From Luteimonas vadosa (lineage in GTDB: Bacteria; Pseudomonadota; Gammaproteobacteria; Xanthomonadales; Xanthomonadaceae): DNA of 64,000 bases. The position numbers and the translations under genes were made by a program. Shown here one piece after another: positions 48,450 through 56,392 of this stretch. A model generated the notes under the pieces. The model was not told the DNA's origin. It searched no databases and saw only the letters and a list, made by a program, of their open reading frames with translations. The stretch is from positions 930,001-994,000 of the forward strand of contig NZ_BAABJY010000001.1 in the NCBI RefSeq assembly GCF_039543545.1, read 5' to 3'. Position 1 is the stretch's first letter, and each line of letters begins with the position of its first letter.

Positions 48450-49232
48450 ATGACTGAACCCCCGACCGGGCCCCTGCCCGACGCGCCTGCGGATCCGCGG
48501 ACCGGGCCCGCGTCCCGGGACGCGGCGAAGACCGCCGTCGACCACGCCGGCGACGTGCACCATCGCGGCCTCTACGCCTTGCTCGCCGTCCTGCTGGCGG
48601 CGCTGCTGTTCGGCGGCTGGGGGGTGTGGAAAACGTTCGCGCCGGGCGTCGACGACCCGCAGGGCCTGGTGCGCGAGCAGCAAGCCACCATCGATGCCCT
48701 GGAACAGCGCGTCGCCACGCTCGCCCGCTCCGACCAGATCAGCCGGGAGGCCAACAACGACCTGCAGGGAACGCTGGCGGAGCGTGACGAGGAAATCGCC
48801 GGGTTGCGGGCCGATGTCGCCTTCTACGAGCGCTTCGTGGGCGCCACGGGCCAGCGTCGCGGCCTGGCCGTGCATGAACTCAAGCTGCAGCCGCAGACCG
48901 ACCAGGCCTGGCACTTCGTCGCCACGCTCACCCAGAACCTCAATCGTGGCGCGGTGAGCAGCGGACGCCTGACGCTGTCGGTGGAAGGTACCGTGGGAGG
49001 TCGTTTGAAACGCCTGTCGTGGAGCGAGCTCCGCCAGCAGCACGACGTGCCCGGCGCGGAGTACTCGTTCAAGTATTTCCAGCAGGTGGAGGGCGACATC
49101 GTGTTGCCGCCCGGGTTCCAGCCCGTGCGGGTGCATGTCCGGCTCGCCCCGGCCCGCGGACCGGCGGTCGAGCAGTCCTTTGCGTGGGGTGAAGCGGTGG
49201 CGAGCGCCCCGCAATCCGCACCCGACGCTTGA
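48450..49232 (+). CDS. DUF6776 family protein, membrane-anchored coiled coil
   Basis: A 260-residue protein. After an acidic, Pro-rich cytoplasmic start, one membrane helix (GLYALLAVLLAALLFGGWGVW, about residues 42-62) leads to a coiled coil (about 75-125, with QQATIDALEQRVATL and ERDEEIAGLRADVAF) and a globular beta domain resembling the DUF6776 family. Function unknown. ATG 48450 is chosen because the promoter -10 ends six bases earlier; GTG 48444 would precede the expected transcript start. It is followed after 31 bases by erpA, so the two are probably co-transcribed. Confidence 0.75.
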   Translation: MTEPPTGPLPDAPADPRTGPASRDAAKTAVDHAGDVHHRGLYALLAVLLAALLFGGWGVWKTFAPGVDDPQGLVREQQATIDALEQRVATLARSDQISREANNDLQGTLAERDEEIAGLRADVAFYERFVGATGQRRGLAVHELKLQPQTDQAWHFVATLTQNLNRGAVSSGRLTLSVEGTVGGRLKRLSWSELRQQHDVPGAEYSFKYFQQVEGDIVLPPGFQPVRVHVRLAPARGPAVEQSFAWGEAVASAPQSAPDA

Positions 49233-49263
49233 AGCCGGGCGTCCGCCCCCCCATGCTGGTGCC

Positions 49264-49641
49264 ATGGATACCGTCGAAACACCTGCCGTGGCTCCGGACT
49301 ACCAGGCCCTGGACCGCCCGCTCAACTTCACCGCGGCGGCGGCGGCGAAGGTCCGCGAGCTGATCGCCGAGGAAGGCAACCCCGACCTCAAGCTGCGCGT
49401 GTACATCCAGGGCGGTGGATGCTCGGGGTTCCAGTACGGGTTCGAATTCGACCAGCAGCAGGGCGAGGACGACCTGGCGCTGGTCACCGACGGCGTGACC
49501 CTGCTGGTCGATCCGCTCAGCCTGCAGTACCTCATGGGGGCGACCGTGGATTACACCGAGAGCCTCCACGGCGCCCAGTTCAGCATCCGCAACCCGAACG
49601 CCAAGTCGACCTGCGGCTGCGGCAGCAGCTTCACCGCCTAG
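49264..49641 (+). CDS. erpA: Iron-sulfur cluster insertion protein (A-type carrier)
   Basis: A 125-residue carrier that passes [4Fe-4S] or [2Fe-2S] clusters to apoproteins. The three cluster cysteines lie in GGCSGFQY and CGCGSSF. The N-terminal PLNFTAAAAAKVRELIAEEGNPDLKL-type block (PLNFTAAAAAKV, then RELIAEEGNP) matches ErpA rather than IscA or SufA in length and start. ATG 49264 follows the DUF6776 stop by 31 bases. No isc or suf cluster is in the window. Confidence 0.94.
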   Translation: MDTVETPAVAPDYQALDRPLNFTAAAAAKVRELIAEEGNPDLKLRVYIQGGGCSGFQYGFEFDQQQGEDDLALVTDGVTLLVDPLSLQYLMGATVDYTESLHGAQFSIRNPNAKSTCGCGSSFTA

Positions 49642-49750
49642 GCAGCGACGGCGCGACCGCGCCGAAGGCCACGTACCCGCGCACCCGGACATGCCTCGCG
49701 GAAACGCCCGACGGGGATAATGGCGGTCCGAGCCGCCGCCGGAACACGCC

Positions 49751-50626
49751 ATGCCCGCCACTTCCTTCGCCTTCCTTGCCGGTGCGCTCGACCGGGCCGA
49801 GCACCTGCGCGACGATCCGGCCGCGCTCGCCGCCTTGTGGGCCGCCGGTCGCGTGCTCCAGCTCGATGCCGAGGGCCGCGCGCTGGCGGGCGAAGATGGT
49901 GCGTTGCGCGCCGTACCGGGCAGCACGCTTGCAGAGCGTGCCGGCGAGGCGGTGTTCCTGGGGATGCGCGACGGTCAGGGCTGGTTCGCGGTGGCCTCGG
50001 CGGCCGGGAGCGACCACGATGCGTGGGTCGACTTGCGCACCGCCGCGGCGAACTGGCCCGCGGCGGACGCGACGGCCTTCGCACAGGCCCGCGCCGTGCT
50101 GCACTGGCGGGCGCGCCACCGCCATTGCGGGGCCTGCGGTGGACGGCTCGCGTTCTCGCGGTCCGGTTGGCTGGGGCATTGCGCAGCCTGCGACATCGAA
50201 CACTACCCGCGCACCGACCCGGCGGTGATCGTCGCGGTGTCCGATGGCGAGCGGCTGTTGCTGGGCCGCCAGGCCTCCTGGCCGGCGCGTCGCTATTCGG
50301 TGCTGGCCGGGTTCGTCGAGCCGGGCGAGTCGCTGGAGCAGACCGTGGTGCGCGAGGTGTTCGAAGAGAGCGGCGTGCGCGTGCATGCCTGCCGCTACCT
50401 GGCGTCGCAGCCGTGGCCGTTTCCGTCGTCGCTGATGCTCGGGTTCACCGCCGATGCGCAGGGCGACGAACCGGTGGTGGGGGACGAACTCGACGATGCA
50501 CGCTGGTTCACGCGGACGCAGGTCGACGCCGCGTTGCGCGGCGCGTCCGGTGCCGATGGCATCGAGCTGTCGCCGGCGCTGTCGATCTCGCGCTGGCTGA
50601 TCGAGCGCTGGCACGCCGGCGGATGA
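49751..50626 (+). CDS. nudC: NAD(H) pyrophosphatase / NAD-decapping Nudix enzyme
   Basis: A 291-residue enzyme hydrolysing NADH, and in E. coli removing NAD caps from RNA. A four-Cys zinc ribbon is visible (HCGACGG, then HCAAC). The Nudix box is GFVEPGESLEQTVVREV then FEESGV, and the NudC-specific SQPWPFPSS follows. A GATAAT at 49716-49721 lies 29 bases before ATG 49751 and may be its -10. The next gene, ampE, lies 68 bases downstream on the same strand. With rppH it is the second RNA 5'-end enzyme in the window. Confidence 0.95.
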   Translation: MPATSFAFLAGALDRAEHLRDDPAALAALWAAGRVLQLDAEGRALAGEDGALRAVPGSTLAERAGEAVFLGMRDGQGWFAVASAAGSDHDAWVDLRTAAANWPAADATAFAQARAVLHWRARHRHCGACGGRLAFSRSGWLGHCAACDIEHYPRTDPAVIVAVSDGERLLLGRQASWPARRYSVLAGFVEPGESLEQTVVREVFEESGVRVHACRYLASQPWPFPSSLMLGFTADAQGDEPVVGDELDDARWFTRTQVDAALRGASGADGIELSPALSISRWLIERWHAGG

Positions 50627-50682
50627 CACGCGTGGCAGTGGCCGCCGACACCGGCGCCGCCACCGCCGCCATCGGCGCGCGA

Positions 50683-50688
50683 TAGAAT
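50683..50688 (+). promoter_or_regulatory. Possible -10 element of ampE
   Basis: TAGAAT ends six bases before ATG 50695, implying a start of transcription at or beside the codon. No clear -35 is seen. Confidence 0.35.
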
Positions 50689-50694
50689 CCGGGC

Positions 50695-51606
50695 ATGTTC
50701 GCCACCTTGCTCGCCGTGCTCGTCGCGCTGGTCCTTGGCCACCTTGCGCATTCGCTCGCCGTCGCCGTTCGCAACTACGCATGGTTCGATGGCTGGCTCG
50801 CCTGGCTCGACGCGAAGTTCCCCGAGGACGGCTTCTGGCGCGGTCGCTACGGCATCGTCCTGGCCCTGCTGCCGCCGCTGCTGGCAGTGGGCCTGTTCCA
50901 GGCCGCGCTGGACGGCCCCATGTACGGTTTGCCGGCCCTGCTGTTCGGGGTCGCCGCGCTGTTCTATGCCTGGGGGCCGCGCGACCTGGACCACGACGTG
51001 GAAGCGATCGTCGACGCGCCGGACGACGGGAGTCGACGCGCTGCCGCCGCCAGGCTCTGGCCCTCGGCGCGGCAAGTGCCCAATGTCGACGGCCCGGCCG
51101 CCGTCGAGGCGGTGTTCAACAACGCGCTGCGCCGGTGGTTCGGCGTCTTGTTCTGGTTCCTGTTGCTGGGCCCCTTCGGCGCCCTGCTGTACCGCCTCGC
51201 CGCGATCGCGGCGGAGGAGGCCGCGCCGCGCCTGCCCGCCGGCACGGCCGAGGGGGCGCGCACGCTGCTGGTCGCGCTCGACTGGCCGGTGGCGCAGCTG
51301 ATGACGCTGTCGATGGCCCTGGTCGGCAACTTCGACGTCGTCGCCAGCGCCTGGAAACGCAATGGCGGCGATGCGTTCGCGCTGGACACCGGCTTCCTGG
51401 CGGCGGCCGGCCGTGCCAGCGTGCGGAGCGAGATCGCCGACGAAGCCGAGGAGTACACGGAATCGGGCGTCCCCGCATCGAGCGCCTTGCTCGCGGAGCT
51501 CGGCCCGCTGCCGGAGCTGCGCGACGCCATGAGCCTGGTCTGGCGCATCCTGCTGGTCTGGCTGGCCGTACTGGCGCTGTTCGTGGTCGCGGGCTGGGTG
51601 AGCTGA
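50695..51606 (+). CDS. ampE: AmpE-like membrane protein
   Basis: A 303-residue inner-membrane protein of the AmpE/CobD-like family. Four helices are visible, and the conserved segment is VFNNALRRWFGVLFWFLLLGPFGALLYRL. In enterobacteria ampE lies with ampD and influences AmpC induction, but its biochemical role is unknown. Here ampD is not adjacent, so a link to beta-lactam response is unproved. It converges on the LplT-PlsC gene with 49 bases between. Confidence 0.85.
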   Translation: MFATLLAVLVALVLGHLAHSLAVAVRNYAWFDGWLAWLDAKFPEDGFWRGRYGIVLALLPPLLAVGLFQAALDGPMYGLPALLFGVAALFYAWGPRDLDHDVEAIVDAPDDGSRRAAAARLWPSARQVPNVDGPAAVEAVFNNALRRWFGVLFWFLLLGPFGALLYRLAAIAAEEAAPRLPAGTAEGARTLLVALDWPVAQLMTLSMALVGNFDVVASAWKRNGGDAFALDTGFLAAAGRASVRSEIADEAEEYTESGVPASSALLAELGPLPELRDAMSLVWRILLVWLAVLALFVVAGWVS

Positions 51607-51655
51607 GGCGGCTTGCGCGGCACTGCCGCGTGGCCGCGACGCGCCAAGTCCCACG

Positions 51656-53680
51656 CTAGGCCGCGTCCCCGCGCAGCTGGCGCACTTGCCGCTCCAGTCC
51701 CTCCGCCGTCGCCGCGCGACCTTCGACCGGTGCCCCGGCCACGACCTCGACGTGCGCACGGAAGCGCCGCGGCACGCGCATGCGACCCATCCGGGAATCG
51801 TTGTGGCTCCACATGCTGTGCCACATGCCCTTGAGCGCCATCGGCACCACGGGCACCGGGCGGCCGGCATCGCTGGCGCGTCGGAGGATGCGTTCCACGC
51901 CGGACTTGAACGCGGCGATCTCGCCGTCGCGGGTGAGCTTGCCCTCGGGGAAGATGCCGACGATCTCGCCGGCTTCCAGCGCCGCGTCCACCGCATCGAA
52001 CGCACGCTTCATCAGCGCCGGGTCCTCGCGCGCCCCGGCGATCGGGATCGCCTTGGCGGTCCGGAAGATCCAGCGCATGACCGGGATGTTGAAGATCCTG
52101 TGGTACATCACGAAGCGCACGGGCCGCGGGATGGTCGCGGCCAGGATCAAGGCGTCCATGTAGCTGACGTGGTTGCACACGATCAGCGCCGGGCCTTCGT
52201 CGGGCACGTGCCGCTCCACGCCATGCACGCGCAGCCGGTATAGCGTGCGCACCAGCAGCCAGCTGAGGAAGCGCATCGCGAATTCCGGCACGATCGTGAA
52301 GATGTACAGCGCCACGGCGATGCTGGCGATGGACAAGGCGAGGAACAGCTGCGGGATCGACCAGTCCAGGAGCTGCTGCAGAGCCACGCCCCCCACCGCC
52401 GCCAGCACGATGAACACCGCGTTCTGGATGTTCATCCCGGCGATCGCGCGGCTCAGCTCGCCCCTCGGCACGCGGCTCTGGATCAACGCGAACAGCGGCA
52501 CCACGAAGAAGCCGGAGAACAGCCCGATCCCGGCCAGGTCGCCCACGATCCGCCACGCCCCCGGCTGGGAGATGAAGCCGCGCACGTCCAGGCCCGTGCC
52601 CGGGATCGCCGGGGCCAGCGCCAGGTGTGCGATGCAGGCGCTCATGCCGAAGGCACCCATCGGCACCAGGCCGATCTCCACCGTGCGTGCCGACAGCTTC
52701 TCGCACAGCAGCGAGCCGACGCCCACGCCGACCGAGAACACCGCCAGCGCGAAGACGTACAGCGTCGGCGTCCCGCCCAGGTGCGTTTCCGCGTACACCG
52801 GCAGGTTGCCCGTGAGCAGGGTGCCGGTGAACCAGAACCAGCTCACGCCGAGCACGCTGTTGCGCACCGCCAGCTGCTTGCGCGTCAGCCGCCACACCTT
52901 GAGCGATTCGGGGATCGGGTTCCAGGCGATGCGCAGCCCGGGCGCGGCCGCCGGCACCGGCGGGATCATCCGGCTCACCACGTTGCCCAGGATCGCCAGT
53001 CCGATCACCGCCAGCCCCGCCACCAGCGCGCCCTGGTCGCCGGCCAGCGCTAAGATCAGGCCGCCGAACAGCATGCCCAGCAGGATCGCGATGCTGGTGC
53101 CCATCTCCACCAGGCCGTTGCCGCCCGTAAGCTCCTCGGGCCGCAGCACGTTGGGCAGGATGGAATACTTCACCGGCCCGAACAGCGTGCTCTGCAGGCC
53201 GGTGGCGAACAGCGCCACCAGCAGGACCGGCATCGAGCCCAGCAGGAAGCCCGCCGCCGCCAGCGTCATGATCCCGATCTCCATCGCCGTGGTGATGCGG
53301 ATCAGCCGCGCCTTCTCCAGCTTCTCGGCGATCTGCCCGGCGGTGGCCGAAAACAGGAAATAGGGCAGGATGAAGATCGCCGGGGCCAGCTGCGTGTAGA
53401 TGCCGCGCGTCGCGCCATCCATCGCCCCGGCCGCGACCATGACCGCCAGCAGGCCGATGATGGCCTGCCGGAACACGTTGTCGTTGAACGCCCCCAGCGC
53501 CTGCACCACGAAATAGGGCGCGAAGCGCCGCTGCCGGAGCAGCTGGAACTGGTTGTGGGTCTGCGGCGCGTCGGCGACCGCGGTCGCACCCGCGACGGCG
53601 CCACGCGCCTGCACCTGCCGTGGCCCGCCTGGCGCTGGCTGCGACGCGTCTTGCGATTCCTGCCACGGTCCTTGCGCCAT
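51656..53680 (-). CDS. Fusion of LplT-like MFS transporter and PlsC-type acyltransferase
   Basis: A 674-residue bifunctional protein. Residues about 45-460 form an MFS transporter like the lysophospholipid flippase LplT (NDNVFRQAIIGLLAVM at the N-terminus, and LLGMLFGGLILALAG). Residues about 480-670 are a PlsC acyltransferase with NHVSYMDA (the HX4D motif) and FPEGKLTRDGEI. Together they suit import and re-acylation of lysophospholipids. The E. coli system splits this over LplT and Aas; the acyl-ACP synthetase domain of Aas is absent, so acyl-ACP or acyl-CoA must come from elsewhere. GGGAGG precedes ATG 53680. The N-terminus has an extra 40 Gln/Pro/Ala-rich residues. Confidence 0.9.
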   Translation of the reverse strand: MAQGPWQESQDASQPAPGGPRQVQARGAVAGATAVADAPQTHNQFQLLRQRRFAPYFVVQALGAFNDNVFRQAIIGLLAVMVAAGAMDGATRGIYTQLAPAIFILPYFLFSATAGQIAEKLEKARLIRITTAMEIGIMTLAAAGFLLGSMPVLLVALFATGLQSTLFGPVKYSILPNVLRPEELTGGNGLVEMGTSIAILLGMLFGGLILALAGDQGALVAGLAVIGLAILGNVVSRMIPPVPAAAPGLRIAWNPIPESLKVWRLTRKQLAVRNSVLGVSWFWFTGTLLTGNLPVYAETHLGGTPTLYVFALAVFSVGVGVGSLLCEKLSARTVEIGLVPMGAFGMSACIAHLALAPAIPGTGLDVRGFISQPGAWRIVGDLAGIGLFSGFFVVPLFALIQSRVPRGELSRAIAGMNIQNAVFIVLAAVGGVALQQLLDWSIPQLFLALSIASIAVALYIFTIVPEFAMRFLSWLLVRTLYRLRVHGVERHVPDEGPALIVCNHVSYMDALILAATIPRPVRFVMYHRIFNIPVMRWIFRTAKAIPIAGAREDPALMKRAFDAVDAALEAGEIVGIFPEGKLTRDGEIAAFKSGVERILRRASDAGRPVPVVPMALKGMWHSMWSHNDSRMGRMRVPRRFRAHVEVVAGAPVEGRAATAEGLERQVRQLRGDAA

Positions 53681-53738
53681 GCCCGCCTCCCACGGTGACC
53701 GATGCAGTCTAGCGGGCGCGGATGCGCGCTTGCTTGCG

Positions 53739-53761
53739 TGACCACCTCACCTCGGTGGTCA
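53739..53761. promoter_or_regulatory. Inverted repeat upstream of the LplT-PlsC gene
   Basis: TGACCACC and GGTGGTCA flank a seven-base spacer, a perfect 8-bp inverted repeat 59 bases before the fusion gene's start. It could be an operator or a transcript hairpin after purD. The remainder of the 248-base gap has no recognised gene. Confidence 0.4.
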
Positions 53762-53928
53762 TGCGCAGCCCCTTCGCGCGCTGCGCGAGGCCGAGTCCTG
53801 GAAGACGTGGCGTTTGGGCGCCTCTGGACTCCAGACATGCACGACCAACATCGCCCATGGGTCGGCGGAGCATCGGGGCGGCGTGTGACCGGAACCTTCG
53901 GGGCCAACAGGGCGAACGCGGTGCCTCG

Positions 53929-55236
53929 TCAGCGCACGGGACGGGAGGCGTCGCCTTGCTCCCGCTGCACGGCCCGCCAACCGATGTCGTGGCGGTGGAA
54001 CTCGCCGGGCCAGGAGATGCCGGCGATCTCGGCGTAGGCCTTGCGCTGGGCGTCGGCGACGGTCTCGCCGAGCGCGCAGACGCACAGCACCCGGCCGCCG
54101 CTGGTGACGGCATGCTCGCCTTCGATGCGCGTGCCGGCGTGGAAGACCTTGGTGTCGGCGACGTCGGGCGCGTCCCAGGTGTTGATGGTGTCGCCGGTGC
54201 GCGGGGTGCCGGGATAGCCTTCCGCCGCCATGACCACGCCCAGCGACGGACGCGGGTCCCATTGCGCCTGCGCGCCTTGCAGCCGGCCGTCGACGGCGGC
54301 GTCGAGCAGTTCAAGCAGGTCCGACTGCAGCCGCAGCAATACGGGCTGCGTTTCCGGATCGCCGAAGCGGACGTTGAATTCGATCACCTTGGGCGCGCCG
54401 GAGGCGTCGATCATCAGTCCGGCGTAGAGGAAGCCGGTGAACGGGACGCCGTCGGCGGCCATGCCGCGCACGGTGGGTTCGACGACCTCGCGCAGGATGC
54501 GGGCATGCACCTCGGGCGTGACCACCGGCGCCGGCGAATAGGCACCCATGCCGCCGGTATTGGGCCCGGTGTCGCCATCGCCGACGCGCTTGTGGTCCTG
54601 CGAGGTCGCCATCGGCAGCGCGGCGTGGCCGTCGACGATGCTGATGAAGCTGGCTTCCTCGCCGTCGAGGAACTCCTCGATCACCACCCGCGCACCGGCC
54701 TGGCCGAAGGCGTTGCCGGCGAGCATGTCGCGTACCGCGGCTTCGGCTTCCTCCAGCGTCGTCGCCACGATCACGCCCTTGCCGGCGGCCAGGCCATCGG
54801 CCTTGACCACGATCGGTGCGCCCATGTCGCGGACGTGGGCCAGCGCCGCGTCGAGGTCGTCGTGCACCGCGTAATGCGCCGTCGGGATGCCGTGGCGGGC
54901 GAGGAAGTCCTTGGCGAACGCCTTGCTGCCCTCCAGCTGCGCCGCCGCCGCGCTCGGTCCGAAGATGCGCAGCTGTTCGGCGCGGAACCGGTCGACGATG
55001 CCGGCCACCAGCGGGGCTTCGGGGCCGACCACGGTCAGCTCGACGCCTTCGTCGCGCACCAGCCCGAGCAAGCCGTCGATGTCGGTCGCGGCGACATCGA
55101 CGTTGCGGCATTTGTCTTCCCGCGCGGTGCCGGCATTGCCCGGTGCGACCAGCACCGCGTCGACGCGTGGGGATTGCGCGAGTTTCCACGCCAGTGCGTG
55201 TTCGCGCCCGCCGGCGCCGATGACCAGGACTTTCAA
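53929..55236 (-). CDS. purD: Phosphoribosylamine-glycine ligase
   Basis: A 435-residue ATP-grasp enzyme adding glycine in step two of purine synthesis. It begins MKVLVIGAGGREHALAW, with the ATP-grasp core containing PIVVKADGLAAGKGVIVA and the metal-binding block FNVRFGDPETQ. Length matches the family, with a short extra C-terminal tail. It is preceded by the Ca2+/cation antiporter gene (34-base gap) and purH, so it is probably the third gene of that operon. Confidence 0.96.
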   Translation of the reverse strand: MKVLVIGAGGREHALAWKLAQSPRVDAVLVAPGNAGTAREDKCRNVDVAATDIDGLLGLVRDEGVELTVVGPEAPLVAGIVDRFRAEQLRIFGPSAAAAQLEGSKAFAKDFLARHGIPTAHYAVHDDLDAALAHVRDMGAPIVVKADGLAAGKGVIVATTLEEAEAAVRDMLAGNAFGQAGARVVIEEFLDGEEASFISIVDGHAALPMATSQDHKRVGDGDTGPNTGGMGAYSPAPVVTPEVHARILREVVEPTVRGMAADGVPFTGFLYAGLMIDASGAPKVIEFNVRFGDPETQPVLLRLQSDLLELLDAAVDGRLQGAQAQWDPRPSLGVVMAAEGYPGTPRTGDTINTWDAPDVADTKVFHAGTRIEGEHAVTSGGRVLCVCALGETVADAQRKAYAEIAGISWPGEFHRHDIGWRAVQREQGDASRPVR

Positions 55237-55270
55237 GGTGGTGGCTCCCTTCGTTGCCTCGTCGCGGATT

Positions 55271-56380
55271 CTAGCCGTCGTCGCGCAAGCCGCCCGCGAC
55301 CGGCGCCGCGCCGCTGCGACCGCGTCGGTGGCGCCAGGCGCGCAAGGTCACGATGGCCAGGGTGACCACGGTGAGCGGCACCACGAAGGCCATCATCGCC
55401 AGGCTGTACATCGGCAGCGCGGCGTTGTGCGTGCTGTCGAGCCACAGATAGGCGGTGTAGGCGATGTAATAACCGAGGAACAGCGCGCCTTCCCAGCGCG
55501 CGATCTCGTGTCCGGTGAAGAAGATCGGCAGGCAGGCCAGCGCCACCGCGGTCATGACCGGCAGGTCGAAGCCGAGCACGCCGCCGCCGACCGCGATGCC
55601 GCCCGGCGCGATCGCGGCCGTGGCGCCCAGCACCAGCAGCAGGTTGAAGATGCAGCTGCCGACGATGTTGCCCACCGCCAGGTCGCGTTGGCCGCGCATC
55701 GCGGCGAGGATCGAGGTCGCCAGTTCCGGCAGCGAGGTGCCGACGGCGACCACGGTCAGGCCGATCACCAGTTCGCTCATGCCGAACAGTCCGGCCACGG
55801 CGACCGCGCCTTCCACCAGCCAGCGTGCGCCCAGCACCAGCGCCGCCAGTCCGCTGAGCAGCAACCCGATGTCACGCCCCCAGCGCACCGGCGTGGTCTC
55901 GACCTCGGGGGCCACGGCATCGTCCGGCTTGCGCTTCCCCATCCACACCAGCAGCACCGAATAGCCGACTCCCCCCGCGAGCAGCAGCAGGCCGTCGCCG
56001 CGCCCGAGCCGGCCGTCGGCCGCGAGCGCGAACGCCAGAAGCGACACCCCGACCATGATCGGCACGTCCAGCCGCACCATCTGGCGCGACACGACCAGCG
56101 GTGCCGCCAGCGCGGTCGCGCCGAGGATCAGTAGGACATTGGCGATGTTGCTGCCGATCACGTTGCCCAGCGCGAGGTCGGGGACACCGGTGAGCGCGGC
56201 GCCGAGGCTGGCGGCGAATTCGGGCGCGCTGGTGCCGTAGGCGACCACCGTGAGGCCGATCACCAGCGGAGAGAGCCCGGTCGCGCCCGCCAGGCGCACC
56301 GCGGCGCGGACCAGCGCCTCCGCGCCCGCGACCAGCAGGACGAATCCCGCCAGCAGGAGCAGCACGGTCATGCCCGGCAT
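55271..56380 (-). CDS. Calcium/sodium antiporter (CaCA superfamily, YrbG-like)
   Basis: A 369-residue membrane exchanger with about ten helices. The two alpha repeats are clear: GTSAPEFAASLGAALTG with GNVIGSNIANVL, and GTSLPELATSILAAMRG with GNIVGSCIFNLL. These give the cation site. It is YrbG-like in length. The gene lies between purH (12-base gap) and purD (34-base gap), so a cation exporter is embedded in a purine operon. Whether the exchange is Na+/Ca2+ or H+/Ca2+ cannot be read from sequence. Confidence 0.92.
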   Translation of the reverse strand: MPGMTVLLLLAGFVLLVAGAEALVRAAVRLAGATGLSPLVIGLTVVAYGTSAPEFAASLGAALTGVPDLALGNVIGSNIANVLLILGATALAAPLVVSRQMVRLDVPIMVGVSLLAFALAADGRLGRGDGLLLLAGGVGYSVLLVWMGKRKPDDAVAPEVETTPVRWGRDIGLLLSGLAALVLGARWLVEGAVAVAGLFGMSELVIGLTVVAVGTSLPELATSILAAMRGQRDLAVGNIVGSCIFNLLLVLGATAAIAPGGIAVGGGVLGFDLPVMTAVALACLPIFFTGHEIARWEGALFLGYYIAYTAYLWLDSTHNAALPMYSLAMMAFVVPLTVVTLAIVTLRAWRHRRGRSGAAPVAGGLRDDG

Positions 56381-56392
56381 GCGCGCTGGCGG

